From positions 181,266,508 through 181,330,507 of the forward strand of contig NC_133661.1 in the NCBI RefSeq assembly GCF_037893015.1: DNA of 64,000 bases. The letters run 5' to 3'. Under the pieces are notes generated by a model, which saw only the letters and a program-made list of their open reading frames with translations, ran no database searches and was not told where the DNA came from. Position 1 is the stretch's first letter. Each line of letters opens with the position of its first letter. The stretch is from Macrotis lagotis. Taxonomy: Eukaryota > Chordata > Mammalia > Peramelemorphia > Peramelidae. Both the position numbers and the translations under genes were made by a program. This document shows positions 36,701 through 49,300 of this stretch, one piece after another.

Positions 36701-38784
36701 AGCAGAACAGTGATGGGAGATTTGTCTTGAGAGAAGGAGATGATATCAAGACCATGCTTCTTGATTTCATGGTTCTAAGTATAGTCCCAGAGTCCTATGT
36801 GCCCAAGAAGATGATTCTCATCTAGATGACCCCATGGGAACCAGGAAACTGCTCACCTGACTTCCTGGGTTGAGGGTACCCCAGAAGAGGGATCTCTTTA
36901 GGAATCCTCTCAGGAGTTGGGGCTTCCAAGAGATGTCGAACCTTTGGCAAAGCCCAACACGTGATTTAGTCATGAACTTCTTGCTGTTTACCATATGGTA
37001 GCTAAGCCCCCCATCTTTTCTCCCAATCCCAACCCTACATACACTACTAAATAACTATTCTCATGTTCAGTTTCTAGTGCACATAGAAAATCACTAGCTA
37101 GGTATTGCCTAGGTGGGATGGGGCAAAGTCACAGCACCATTGAACCCCTGAATAGGGGAAGATCTATCTTTGAACAATACCAGTAAGGACTCGGTCCCCC
37201 ACCCCCAGGCAGCTGAGAAGGCTAGTTTATGGTATTGGTGGGAGTCTCAAATATACCTGTGGGATGCCAAGGGGACTAGGAAGGTTAGGGTCAATGGCCA
37301 TCACTCCAAAAAAGGGGTCCGGGGCATCTTCCAAGGCTTCCATTGTGGTCAAGGGGTCAGGTAGCAGGAGACCAGGTCTGTGTGAGACGTAGTTTAACAA
37401 AGAGGGAAAGAATGGAGCAGGATAAGACCAAAACTCAGGAGAAGGCAGGGATGGAAGAGATAAAAGTAATTAGGGCCAAAAGTTAGGAAAAGTTACACAT
37501 CCCTGCCCCTGAAATGGTATGAACTAATTTGGAGTTAGGTACTCACACATCTGGTTCTAGCATGTCAATACGAATCTGCTGTTGGGCTCGGTGTAGGCGC
37601 TCTAGGATATGCTGGATATCCTCTGTGGGATGGGCAGGGGCACAGAAAGTAAGGAGACAGAGGACAAACTGCCTCACCTTCCCTCAGCCCACCTATCTTC
37701 TCCCATGACACCCACCCGCCCACCTGCCCATCCTTCAGCTTCCTCATCTCAGCCAGCCCTGAACCCTCTGAGATGACCTGCTTCCTCATCTGCCTGAATT
37801 CACCTTCCTGTCCATCCTCCTTTGCAACCTTACCCACAAGGTACTGGCATTGCCGGAAATAGACACGGATAACACCGAACTGGAGCTGGGCTGAGAGATA
37901 AAGGGAGAAGCGGGGTCTAGGGACACCGGGCAGATTTGGTTGGACTTGCACCAGAATATACTGCAGGATCTTCTCACTGTGGGGAAAACAGACTTCTCTA
38001 GTGAATCTCTAAATGACTGCCAGTGTCCCCACCTCCAGCCCTCAGCCACTCTCTTTGTCCCAGCATTTTCCCAAACAATAAACCTTATTTTTCCTCCCCC
38101 CACCTTGGTCCCCAAGAAGTGACGATTCTTAGTTCTGATCTTAGTTCTAATCACAGTCCCCCTGAATTGCAGGGGCTCTTACCATGTCTCCACTACGTCC
38201 ACCTTCAGGTACTCCCGTTTCACTAACCTTGTGCCACCTGTTGCTGCCAGCCTAGGAGTAAAGGAGTCATTTACCTTTGATTTCTGAAACTGATACTTTT
38301 AATACATTATATATATATATATATATCATAATATATATGTGTGTGTGTGTAAATATACACAGATACATATATAGATAAATAAATAACTCCAGAAGTACAA
38401 GCACATGAACCAACCAACCTAGTGGAGAAACCTTGGAAAGGAGAGGTCCTCTAAGAGGGACACTGTAGTGCTGGGGATGGGCTTCCCTTACCAAGGCCCA
38501 GATTAACAACAAAAAAAAAAAGGACTCTGGAGTTTGGGTCCGATTCTATCCTTTTACAGATGAAGAAACTTTGATCTAAGAGTTTGTGATTTGCTCAAAT
38601 CACGCAGAGGCTTAGAGGGAAAGAGCCAGAGCAAGAATCCTGGTCTCTTGACTCTCTGGGCATCCTTTTCCACCCCAACCTCCCCTCTGCCAGCCCCACA
38701 GGCCCCCCTTCACCTCCCCCTCACTCACCAGATAGTGGCAAAGCAACCGCGGTGGCGCTGAAGCACGTTGGGGTAATAGAACAT
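33773..38784 (-). CDS. REC8: Meiotic cohesin subunit REC8
   Basis: REC8 is the meiosis-specific kleisin that closes the SMC1-SMC3 ring and is cleaved by separase. Nineteen coding exons on the minus strand: 38729-38784, 38183-38251, 37834-37976, 37547-37622, 37257-37377, 36857-36941, 36646-36725, 36382-36526, 36150-36225, 35954-36045, 35689-35771, 35393-35533, 35038-35101, 34751-34902, 34556-34604, 34410-34476, 34170-34295, 33965-34071 and 33773-33864. They total 1824 nt and 607 aa. The N-terminal kleisin domain reads MFYYPNVLQRHRGCFATIW and RPRFSLYLSAQLQFGVIRVY. The middle is long, acidic and proline-rich. The C-terminal winged helix ends VAARVFYLLLVLSAQQALHV and EEPYGSLLIRPGPRYQHS. The 34295 acceptor (ag before GGGCTTAGG) was chosen because the closer AG at 34286 creates a stop. 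The protein is longer than my memory of human REC8 (547 aa), mainly in the middle. Confidence 0.93.
38295..38375. repeat. AT/GT microsatellite in REC8 intron 1
   Basis: (AT)n is followed by (GT)n and further AT-rich sequence between the first and second REC8 coding exons. It is a simple-sequence repeat with no other function visible. Confidence 0.85.
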
Positions 38785-39019
38785 CTTCTCATTCCAGGCT
38801 TCTGTCCCCCACTTTGCTGAGCCCTTTAAGGGGGCTGCTGTCGCCTAGAACTTAGTAGCAATGAGTTACAAAGGAGGCTCTTTCCACTAACTCAGTAAAG
38901 ACTTGGCATACAAATAAATGGGTCTATAAACCGAAATATTTTATCAAGGGATAGCTGTGACTAGATGTGGATAACTAGCGAACAGGTGCAGAATCTATAT
39001 CATATTGACTAAGAGACTA

Positions 39020-40030
39020 GAGAGGGTCTTCCGAAGGATAGGGGGAAGGTGGCTCCCCACAGCCCTGGAGACGAGTCTGGGGTGGCGGTGTCCCACCCCA
39101 GCTCCAGCCGGACAACTCCGAAGCCCCAGGAGGGGAGGTGGGAGTCCTGTGCGTCACCTGTTGCCGGCCAGGCTCAGGAAGGAGGCGGGTCCCTGCGCCC
39201 CTGACAATACCTGTCCTCCGCGGCTCCGGGCTTTGGGTGTCCGGGAGCGACCGGTACAGCACGGAGGGATCGCGAAGTGCTCCCCCTGCCTTGCCTGGCC
39301 GCTGGGTGAAAGCCGGCCGTCGGGGTGCTCTCCGGTCCCTCCCGCTTGGAGGTGGCCTCCCGGGGACGGCTACTCAGGCCCGGGGTCCAAGAAGCGGAGC
39401 TGCTCCTGGAGCATCAGCTCTGAACCTCAGCCTCTGCTCTGCGGTCCTGGACCCGCGGTCCTAGGTACGGAAAAGGCGCCCAATCAGAAGCGCTCCTAGG
39501 GAAGCCTGAATCAAGTGGACTGGCCAATCGGCTTCTGTTCTCGCAGTTCTCCTCCCCAACGCCTAGTGACAGAACTGTCGTATCAGTCCTTTGGGAAGAG
39601 TCCCGACTGACCAATGAGCGTGCGGAATGACTGTTCCTAGTAGGCTTGGTAACAAATTCATCTCGGCCAATAGGGAAGCGAGTGGCAGTTGGACGTCCTC
39701 CGTGGTTGGCCCCGGGAGCCGCCTTCGGGTCCTTCCATGCACCCCGCCTCGGGAATTTATTAGCTCCCTCCTGAGAACCCCGCTCCCCGTTCCTCAGCCC
39801 TCCAGGGCTCTTAGAACAGTCGCCGGGCGTCCACCAGCAAGCGCTTGGTCCAAGCGCCGACTCCCGCGGGGTCCGGCCTGTCCTCGAGGAGCTCACAGGC
39901 TACAGTTGGGCAGGAAAGCGTGGCTGCTGCACACGCGGCCACGGTTCTGGATGTTGGGGGCCGCTCGAGAGCTTGACAATTAAGAGCCCAGGCCCCGCAA
40001 AGTTGCCCGGCTTGAGACGGGCCCCTGGAG
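39020..40030. promoter_or_regulatory. CpG island upstream of REC8 with four CCAAT boxes
   Basis: This GC- and CpG-rich kilobase lies upstream of REC8 on the minus strand. Four CCAAT boxes face the same way on the plus strand, at 39480-39484, 39524-39528, 39611-39615 and 39667-39671. A minus-strand CAG|gtgacg donor at 39158 could end an untranslated REC8 first exon, joined to an acceptor shortly upstream of the ATG. No coding exon is recognisable in the island. Long open frames here are a by-product of GC content. Confidence 0.6.
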
Positions 40031-40237
40031 AATCTTGCATCATGCATACAGTCCCCAGGGGACGGGGTCGGGGTGGGGGGCCCCTATCCGTCCCAGCCGC
40101 AATCCATCCTGACCCTTTGGGGGCCTTGGAGCCGTGGATGACTTTCTGAAGGTGATGCAGAAAAGAAACAAAGTAACGTCTAGTCTGAGGGAGGAATGAG
40201 CTAAGAAGCTACTGGAGATGCAGGTCAGCGGCCCAGG

Positions 40238-40352
40238 CAGAGTGGGTGGAGCCCCAGCCCTGGAGTCAGAAGGACCTGGGTCCAAATCCAGCCCACCTTG
40301 GGCAAGCCACTTAACCGCATTACCCCGCGAAAAAAGAAATTTAAAAAAATCA
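40238..40352 (+). repeat. 5'-truncated marsupial SINE
   Basis: It reads from CCCTGGAGTCAGAAGGACCT through CTTGGGCAAGCCACTTAACC to an A-rich tail. The head is missing. Confidence 0.7.
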
Positions 40353-40864
40353 GAAAACCAACACAGAATGGTAACCCTCTCCTCCCATGTGAAAGTCAAT
40401 TTATGTAATGTCTTTCTCTACCCCTCATATTCCGGTGAATCTGTGATCGCACCCTTATGGGCATTCCCTCCAATGATGTAGATCAAATCCTGTCTTTGAC
40501 TGTTTCCTGTGCTCATGTCCTTCCGTGATTTTTGTCCCAGAGTTCACCCCATATGCTGGGTGCCTTCGTCAGATTTTCTTGACATAAAGAAGATACCAAG
40601 GGAACAAGTGAGTTATCTATCATTTATGCCTCCTCAACACTTGAGCATCTCATCATTTTCTTCTCCCCTCTTAAAATTTTTAAATGATTTCTTATCTCTA
40701 CATCACTTTTATTTCCAAATATCCTCCCTTCATAGAACGCCATCCCTTGTAACAAAGAATAAAAGACAAAAAAGTTGTTCAGCATTACTGCCAAATAAGA
40801 CAGCCAGCTCTGACAATATGTGATGTTCAACGCAAAGGAAGGAAGGGCATAAGTTTCTACATCC

Positions 40865-41870
40865 CTTTGTTGGTAACCCATCTTTTTTATTTGATCTCCA
40901 GCCTTAACCTACCTTGGGACCTCCAGTCTTACATCTCCACCTGCTTATTGGATATCTTGAACTGGATGTTCTGCTCAACATCCCACACTGAACTCATTAT
41001 CTTTTCCTCCAGATGCTCCCTGCTTCCTAACTTAATTACCCTTGAAAAACTACCACCTTCCCAGTCACCCAGGCTCAAAATCTAGGTGTCTTCCTTGACT
41101 CCTCACTCTTACCCAAAGCCTGTTGATAATAGTGACATCTCTTTCCTTCCCTCCTGGATCAGTGCCATCATCCTGGTGCAGGTCCTTAGAACTCCGGTGT
41201 AGTAGACATGGACTATTGTCTAATAGTCTGCTGCTGGTTGGTCTTCCTGACCCACTCCAATTCAGCCCACATTCAGCTTCCTTCCTAAAATGCAGTTACG
41301 GCCATGTCACTCCTCTCCATCTCCTAGTAAATTCCAATGGCCCCTTATCACCTCCAAATTCAAATATAAAATCCTGTTTGATACTGAAAACCCTTCCTAC
41401 CTTTCCTGTCTTCTTACATATCATACCCTCCTAGATATTCTGTGATCCAGGGACACTGGTTTTCTTATTATTAATTATTCTTTGCACATGGTACTTTATC
41501 TATTGACTTGGGCATTTTCATTGGCTGTCATGACTAGAATTCTTTCCCTGTTCTGCAGCTAAAAGCCCTTCATCAGGAAGGCTTTCTTGATTCTCCTTAA
41601 TTCTAACTCTTTTCTCTACTGATTATGTCCAATTTATCATTTTCCTATATATAAACATATATGTGTGTGTATTATATATGTGCATCTATATATCTAGCTA
41701 TATTATATATGTATACTCTTTATACCCAGCTGTTTGCATACTGACTTCTCCATTAGATTGTTTCTTTAGAGCAGAAACTACCTATCTCTTACCATTTTTT
41801 TAACCCTAGCAATTTTAGTACACAATAGGAATTTAAATGTTTATTGACTAACTGCCTTTTACGGAATACA
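40865..41870 (+). repeat. L2-type LINE 3' remnant
   Basis: Phrases such as 'acactgaactcattatcttt', 'agtcacccaggctcaaaatc', 'attccaatggccccttatca' and a final 'tttaaatgtttattgactaac' match the order of an L2-like 3' region. The same phrases recur at 48.4-49.76 kb. An AT-rich microsatellite (about 41.64-41.73 kb) interrupts it. Confidence 0.6.
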
Positions 41871-42189
41871 GAATTTTTGCTTCTAGAAATTGCCTGGCCC
41901 ACCTTCCTGGGTAGATTACCTTTCCACTTTGGTCTTTAATGGACTGTATGGAACTGTGATATATATATATTATATAATATATGGCCAGTCCCAAGGACCT
42001 CTGTGAATATAGAAATATATGAGATGTGATTGGAGTGAGGGGAAAGTTTGACCTGTAAGAGAACCCAAGTTCTCTTGTCCCCATAGACAAAACTTTAAAT
42101 CAAGGATTCTTAATTTTTTTGAATGTGTTACAGACTCTTTTGGTAGTCCATTGAAGCTTCGGGGGCCTTTCTCTGAATGTTGTTTGTTT

Positions 42190-42325
42190 TTTGGGGGGTT
42201 GTGTTTGTAAGTTAACTAAGTGACTGCTCAAGGTCATATAGCTAGTATTAAGTGTCTGAGGTCAAATTTGAATTCAGGTCCTCCTGACTGCAAGACTGGT
42301 ACTCTATTCACTGACTCACTCTGAA
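42190..42325 (-). repeat. Marsupial SINE, antisense and diverged
   Basis: A reversed tail with T and G runs is followed by 'agtgactgctcaaggtcata' and 'gaattcaggtcctcctgact'. The element is older than most copies here. Confidence 0.65.
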
Positions 42326-44312
42326 TGTTTTTAAATGCATAATATAAATTACATAAGATTATAAAGGAACTCACTTCTATTGAAATATGATTAACAGGAG
42401 AGGATTCTGGGAAGGTGGTAGAATAGGTCAGAAAACTTTTGGCTCTCCAAATTTCCTTCACAGAAGACTGATACTGATTCAGGAATGCAGAGTAGCAGTA
42501 AGTCAGGGTAAAGTAGTTGTGTTCCTAAGAAGACTCCAGGAAAGATCTGACCACCAGGGACAGAGGTTCAGCTAGAAGTGAAGTTCAAACACCTCCTGGC
42601 CAGCTCTGCCGAAGTTGGGGGACTGGGGGCAGCTGGGTAGAGAAGCAGTCTCAACCTTAGAAATTTTCATCTCACAAACTATATGTGTGTGTGGGGGGGT
42701 CTGACTTCTGAGCAGAAGGTTGAAGGACTTTTTATTGCTGAAGGATGCCAAACACAGCTGTGCTGACCAGATCTGTCCAGGGCTGGGCTGCAACTGATGA
42801 TGAGGTCACACACAGACACAGTCTAGGCACTAGCAAGATGGTAGAGTTCTTGGTTCCTTTCAGAAAAGAGAGTATAGTTGTAGTTTGAGAGACCACAAGG
42901 AGCAAGATCATTTGCTGGACAGCATGACCAGGAAACCATAGTCATAGCTTATAAGTGGAGAGAGTCCAAGGCTGAGTCCCAAGACAGACATAATAAAATA
43001 ATAGTAAGGAAAGACCTGAAGTTTGGGATATTATCCACCATACTTGAGGATTAGAACTTGATCACATGAATAGCTACTAAAATAAATAAATAAAAATAAG
43101 CAAAGGAGAAAGACTACAACCCTAGATAGCTACTATGGGGATTGAAAGGTTCTGGGTTCATATTCAAAGGAATATAATGGAGCTAAAAAAGCCACCCTTT
43201 TTGCAATGAGAAATGTCAGATGTCCCAAGAACAAAAAGATTTCTTGGAAGAACTTAGAAAGGACTTTAAAAATCAAATAAGAGAGATCTAGGAAAAAATT
43301 TTTTTTAAAATAAGAGCAATCCCTTTTTGTAATGGCAAAGTTCCCAGGTTTAGGAGAAAATGTGAGAAGCAATAAGAGAAAAAAAATTTAAATATCATGG
43401 AGCTACAATAAAGATTACACAAGACCTAGCAGCTACTACATTAAAGGACTAGTTTTTAAAATGATATACTTCATAGAGCTAAAGAACCAGGGTTACAAAC
43501 AAGGGCAATTTACCCAGTAAAGTGAAGTAGAATACTGAAAAGGGTGGGGGGACATTTGATGAACTGAAACTTGTAGGTATTTGCAACAAAAACAACAGAA
43601 TTCAAGGGAAAATTGGACATACAATATCCAGGAGAAATGAAGTAAACAATAAGGATCAATTATAAGGGATCCAATAAAGTCAAATTGTTTACTTCTCATA
43701 TGTAAAAATATTAACAGTTCTTTTATGACTGTCATTTTTGTTTGGGTAATATGAAAGAAAGGTTTGGGAAGAATGTGTATGATGATGGAGTGAGTCTAAA
43801 AAAATGTGTAGGGGAAAGATAAGGCAAATGAGGCAAAAAAGGAAAAACTGATATAGAAGCTAATAGGCAGAGAGAGTGGCTAGTGCTGAAACCTTATTCT
43901 CATCGGGAATGGGTTAAAGAGGAAATAACATATCTAGAAGGGTATGAAATCTAAATTTAGAAAGAAACAAGAGGGTAAAGGGAAAGAGTGGGGGAAGAAG
44001 ACAAGAATGGATTTTTGTAGGAGTGAGTAGATTAAGGAATAGGAGGGAAAGATAATGCGTAGAAGTGAAGCAGGGAAGTGAGAGTGGAATAGGGTTAGGA
44101 ACAGGATGAGAAAGATAGGAAAAATAGAAAGAAAATATACAGGTAATTATAGCTTAGAATGGGATGAATTTACCCATATAATGGAAACTGATAGCAGATA
44201 AAAAATTTGAATTCAATAAAACTTTCAGGAAATGCTTTATAAATGAGAGCTACACAAAAACATAAAATAAAGATCAGGGGTAGAATTTATTCTATAAAAA
44301 AACAGGGGGTAA

Positions 44313-44362
44313 GGGTGGCTAGGTGGCGTAGTGGATAAAGCACCGGCCCTGGAGTCAGGAGT
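44313..44362 (+). repeat. Marsupial SINE head fragment
   Basis: Only the first ~50 bases are present (GGTGGCTAGGTGGCGTAGTG to CTGGAGTCAGGAGTTA). The rest is missing. Confidence 0.75.
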
Positions 44363-44567
44363 TAAAGTTAGAGGAGAATAGAGAAACTACATTATGTTTA
44401 GCCATATTATTCAATATTGTTTTAGAATATTTAAAATAACAGTATAAAATATCTGAGAATATACCTGTCACAGAGAAATTATATGAACATAAATATAAAA
44501 CATTTTTATACAAATAAAATTAGTTCTAAACAATATGTTTGTTGTTCATGGGTAGGTAAAACCAGTA

Positions 44568-44716
44568 TGATTTTTTTTGTAAGGCAATGGGATTAAAGTG
44601 GCTTGCCCAAGGCCACACAGCTAGGTAATTACTAAGTGTCTGAGACCGGATTTGAACCCAGGTACTCCTGACTCCAGGGCCGTTGTTTTATCCACTGCGC
44701 CACCTAGCCACCCCCC
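44568..44716 (-). repeat. Marsupial tRNA-headed SINE, antisense
   Basis: It runs from a reversed T-run to ACTGCGCCACCTAGCCACCC and is little diverged from the other copies. Confidence 0.88.
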
Positions 44717-44993
44717 AATATGGTTTTAAAAAGATAATTTTATCTAACACCTATTTTTGTAAATGCCATCTCAAATTACAAAATTGGCTAAAAATGATCT
44801 GAGTCATAAAAAATAATAATGAAGCTCATTTGGAAAAACAAAACATTTAGGAACTTCAAAGAAACCAGAGGGAAAAAAAAGATGTAAATGAAGCAGAACC
44901 CTATAGTACTAGACATTAAACTATATTATGAGAGCATGTTGAAATGTAAAATGGATAATTTTGATTATTTTAAATTAAAATTTTCTTGTATAG

Positions 44994-45160
44994 GGGCAGC
45001 TAGGTGGCTCAATGGATAGAACACCGGTCCTGGAGTCAGGAGTACCTGAGTTCAAATCCGGCCTCAGGCACTTAATAATTACCTAGCTGTGTGGCCTTAG
45101 GCAAGCCACTTAACCCCATTGCCTTACAAAAACTAAAAAAAAAAAAAAAAAAAAACCAAA
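44994..45160 (+). repeat. Marsupial tRNA-headed SINE
   Basis: A sense copy starts GGGGCAGCTAGGTGGCTCAA and ends in a 20-base A-run. Flanks TTTCTTGTATA and TTTCTTATATA look like target duplications inside the L1 remnant. Confidence 0.9.
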
Positions 45161-45316
45161 AAAAATTTTTCTTATATAAATAAAAACTATGCAGCCAAGA
45201 ATAGAAGAAATGTAAAAAATGGGGGAACAATTTCTCAGATAGAATATGATTGGGATGGAATATTGCTGTGGCATAGATGGAAATGATGAGATGATTGATT
45301 TAGAAAAACATACATA

Positions 45317-45478
45317 TGGGGCAGCTAGGTGGCACAGTGGATAAAGCCCTGGCCCCGGAGTCAGGAGTACCTGGGTTCAAATCTGGCCTCAGACACTTAA
45401 TAATTACCTAGCTGTCTGGCCTTGGGCAAGCCATTTAACCCCATTTGCCTTGCAAAAACCTAAAAAAAAAAAAAAATA
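45317..45478 (+). repeat. Marsupial tRNA-headed SINE
   Basis: A sense copy (GGGGCAGCTAGGTGGCACAG to a long A-run) is the second SINE inserted in the same L1 remnant within 350 bases. Confidence 0.9.
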
Positions 45479-46126
45479 GAAAGACCTGAACTTATTAAGG
45501 AAGATGCTATGTACCCTTAGAGAAACAGATGACAAATGGAAATAAGCCTAGTATGGTCTTACATATATGTGTATGAGCATATATGTGTATAGATTTGTAT
45601 GTTTATGGATATCTTTGTATATTTATTTTTTAAATTTATTTTTATTAAAGATATTATTTGAGTTTTACAATTTTCTCCCCTATCTTACTTCCCTCCCCCC
45701 ATACCCCAAAGAAAGCAATCTGTCAATCTTTACTCTGTTTCCATGTTGTACCTTGATCCAAATTGGGTGTGATGAGAGAGAAATCATATCCTTAAAGAAG
45801 AGACAAGAAGTCTAAGAGGTAATAAGATCAGACAATAAGATATCTGGTTTTTTTTAATTAAAGGGACTAGTCCTTGAACTTTGTTCAAACTCCACATCTC
45901 ACAGAATATATTTATATGCATATATATATTTATATAAAATGTATGTATATATTTGTTTTTAATTGTAGCCTCCTTCCAACATGTTATTTATCTTCCATGG
46001 ATTTCAGACTAAGAAACCCTGATTAAAATGATTAGATGCTTCCTGACTCTCCATTGACCATACCTGCTTTTCCCTGATATATCAGTCTCCTCCCCATAAG
46101 TCAGATAATTTCATTTCCAACAAAAC

Positions 46127-46132
46127 TTTATT
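46127..46132 (-). terminator. IRF9 polyadenylation signal
   Basis: TTTATT on the plus strand reads AATAAA on the minus strand, about 230 bases after the IRF9 stop codon. Confidence 0.65.
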
Positions 46133-46359
46133 CAAAACCTTAGACTGTGACTCTAAAGTTATTTTTAAGATATGGAATTGAAGGGCACTCTTGAGTTTGA
46201 GTTGCTGGGATTTCCCAGGGATCTCCCTTAGCAGTTAGCCAAGCATGCTGATATAATTCATAGAAGGCACCAACATCAATGGGAAAGGCATACTCCACAA
46301 AGGAAAGGAAAGAAAGAAGACCAGTGTAAGAGTTGTCAAGGAAATGGACCATTTTTCAC

Positions 46360-49300
46360 TTAGACAAGTCCAGTTTTCAGCAGGTGTCGGGCAAAAGCCT
46401 GTTCCATCTGTACCAGGAAAAAGCAGACATCAATAAATCAAACCTTTATTCAATCTGGAAGAATTTCTCCTCATGCCAGAATCTACCCCATCCCAGAGCA
46501 AGATTCTACCTGGACTGTGATGAGATTCTTATGAGTATATCCAGCTCCACAGTGCTCCTCCAGAAAATGTAGGGTCACCTGGAACTCAGGGGGTGGGGCC
46601 AGGCCCTTGTGGTATTGGGCTAGGTCTAAGAGAGAAAGAAATTTGTCAGAGGAAGCAATGGAGAGAAAGATAGTGAGGACAGGGGATGGAAGGGGAGTGA
46701 AGTGATGGAAAGAGAAAAATTAAGGAGACGGAGAAAAAGGAGAGAAAATCAGAAACAATGTAAAGAGAAAAGGAAGGGATAGGCAGGAATCAAAGGAAGG
46801 AAAACACATAGCATAAGAGGCAATATGATCCCCTGGTAACCATGCCTTATAGCCCAACCAACCGAAGATCTCACAGGAATGGTGTTTAGACTTGGGGACA
46901 AGCTGGGGAGAGAAGGGTCTCAGGATGGCAGGAACCACAGGCCCAGAAACTTGTGAAAGTAGAGCTAGAATTGCCACAGGCCTGGCAGCAGGATTCTAAA
47001 AATCAGAGCCTTCCCAAGATGAGGGGGTGGGGGTCAGGAGCTGTAGGATGAAGGCTGGCTTGGAGTGGAGCACTCCTCACCTTGGAAGAATTTGGCAGGA
47101 CTAAAGACCTCCACGCATATTTTATCCTGTAGCAGATGAGGTCCAGGCCCAGATGGGGTGCAGGGCCCAGTCCAGGAAATGGGGATGGTACAGAGGCGCT
47201 GCACGAAGAGACCTCGGGCATTGCTAGCGACCAAGATGCCACGGTCAAAGAGGTTCAGGAGGTGCTCTGTGGATACCTGCAGAGATGGTTCTGATAGTAC
47301 ACTGGCAGAAGGTAGCATCACCTGCTTCATGTTACTCTGGAATGCTGAAGACTTGGCTACAAGTCGGCAGTCAGGGCCATCCACTTTAGTCTCTCCAACA
47401 AAATGCCCACTGTAGTGGAAGGTGAGCAAAATGGAATAATCTGGAGAGAGGGAGGGAAAAAAAAGATACAGTACCCTAGAGATGGAATCTTAGGAAGCTA
47501 AAATTTTAAAAGGCAGTCTAATCTAACCCTCTCATTTTATAGGTAAGGAAGTCCAGAGAGGTTTAGGAATTTGATTGTTCATTCAAGAAACACTTAGAAA
47601 ATAATAATATCCTCACAATTTTATAGCATCTTAAGGTTGAAAAGTACGCAGCTATCCTCAAACACCTACCATGGACATAATCCTGCACTGGACACTATGC
47701 AAAAGAAACAGTTTAGCTGTCCTAGTTTAGCTGGGACATATGCCTTGCCCTCCTAGTCTTTTATTTTTATTTTAATTTTTTTAGGTTTTGCAAGGCAATG
47801 GGGTTAAGTGGCTTGCCCAAGGCCACACAGCTAGGTAATTATTAAGTGTCTGAGGCCAGATGTGAACTCAGGTCCTCCTGACTCCAGGGCCGGTACCCTA
47901 TCTACTGCACCACCTAGCTGCCCCCCCACCAGTCTTTTAGGGGAATAAGACACCAATTCATATAGATATACTGCAAAAGTGTATTAGAAAGATGCAAAAC
48001 AAATGTTTTGTGGTCAGAAGGGGAAGGAAAGTCTTTTACCTACCAAGGGAAAAAGAAAGACTTCCTTGAGGAGATGATATTTGAACTGGGTTTTAATGGA
48101 GGAGCAGGAAGTCAGCAGATAAAGGGGGTGAGGGGTGTAAAGTCAAGGGGTGGGACAGGATATAGAACATTTCAGATCTAGAAGAAAGTTGGGAGGTTAT
48201 GGGGCAGAGCATTCCCTTTTGGTCAGAAAATGAATTACAAGAAAGAGAAAGATTTAATAAGGCTGGAAAAGCAGGGTATATCAGTTTGTGGAGGGAGAGA
48301 CTTGAAAACATAATGCTGAAATGCAAAAACCACTGAACATTAGCATTATTTTTTTTCCCTTCTCTCTCCCCCTCAGCTTCCATATCCAGTCATTGACTGA
48401 CCTATTGACTCTGTCTCTACTGCCATTCTCACATCTGTCCCCTGCTCCTTATTCTAACTGCTATACCTTATCACCACCCATACAAACTACTGTAGAAGCC
48501 TCCTAACAGGTTTCCTTGCCTCTGCCTCTCCTCCAGTCCATCCTTCATGCCTTGGTCAGAATAGTTGTTCTTGGAATCCTGGCAGTCTTTGATACTGTGG
48601 ATCATTCTCTTCTATTTAATATATTGATCTCTTCTGGTTCTTCTGATTCCTACCCCCCATTTCCTTCATTTGGTCTTCATCCAGGTCATACCTGGCTGTG
48701 TCCTTCAAGGACTGTGCTAAGACCTCTTCTCTTCTCCCTCTATATTATTTCACTTGGTGACCTCATCAGCTCCCATGGATTCAATTATCCTCTCTATGCA
48801 GATGACTTTCAGAACTAACTGTCCAGGCTTAACCTCTCTCAACTTCCAGCCTCCCATCTCCAACTGCTTCCAATGCCATAACCTCCAACAATTCAAACTG
48901 GACATCCTATGGACACCTTCAAGTCAACATATCCCAAACTGAACTCATTAGCTTTTCTCTAAAACCCTCTTGTCTTTCTAACTTACTTATTCCTGCAAAG
49001 GGTACCACCACCCTCCCAGTCACCAGGATCACAACCTAGATGTCACGCTCCTAGCTTATCGGTAGCCAAGTCCTGTCAATTTTACTTTCACAACCATCTC
49101 ATATACCCCTTCTTTCCTATGCCACTGCCCTTCCCCAAGACCTCATGTCCAGACAATGATGGTTGGTCTCCTTGTCTCCAATCTCTCCTCACTTAACTGT
49201 CAAATTGATATTCCTCAAGGGCAGATTTGACCATGTTCTCCTCCTTTTCAATAAAACTCTAGTGACTACTTATCTCCAAGATTAAATTTAAAATCTTCTG

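Larger units (their letters stand above)
42385..45990 (+). repeat. LINE-1 remnants interrupted by SINEs
   Basis: This is an A-rich sense-strand mosaic. A block near 43.2 kb encodes EELRKDFKNQIREI, typical of the L1 ORF1 coiled-coil region. A block at 44.72-44.94 kb has the style of the distal L1 ORF2, including 'gaagctcatttggaaaaaca' and 'ttaaactatattatgagagc'. The stretch at 45.63-45.83 kb is another interspersed sequence common in marsupials. The element is heavily decayed, and the boundaries and number of insertions are uncertain. Confidence 0.5.

Noticed and set aside
39005-39983. Possible gene in the CpG island upstream of REC8
   Set aside because: Open frames on both strands lack conserved motifs and splice context. 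I keep the region as a promoter only.
48516-48818. Reverse-transcriptase-like frame as a candidate host gene
   Set aside because: The motif order and the 3' sequence identify a decayed L2-type LINE in an intron.
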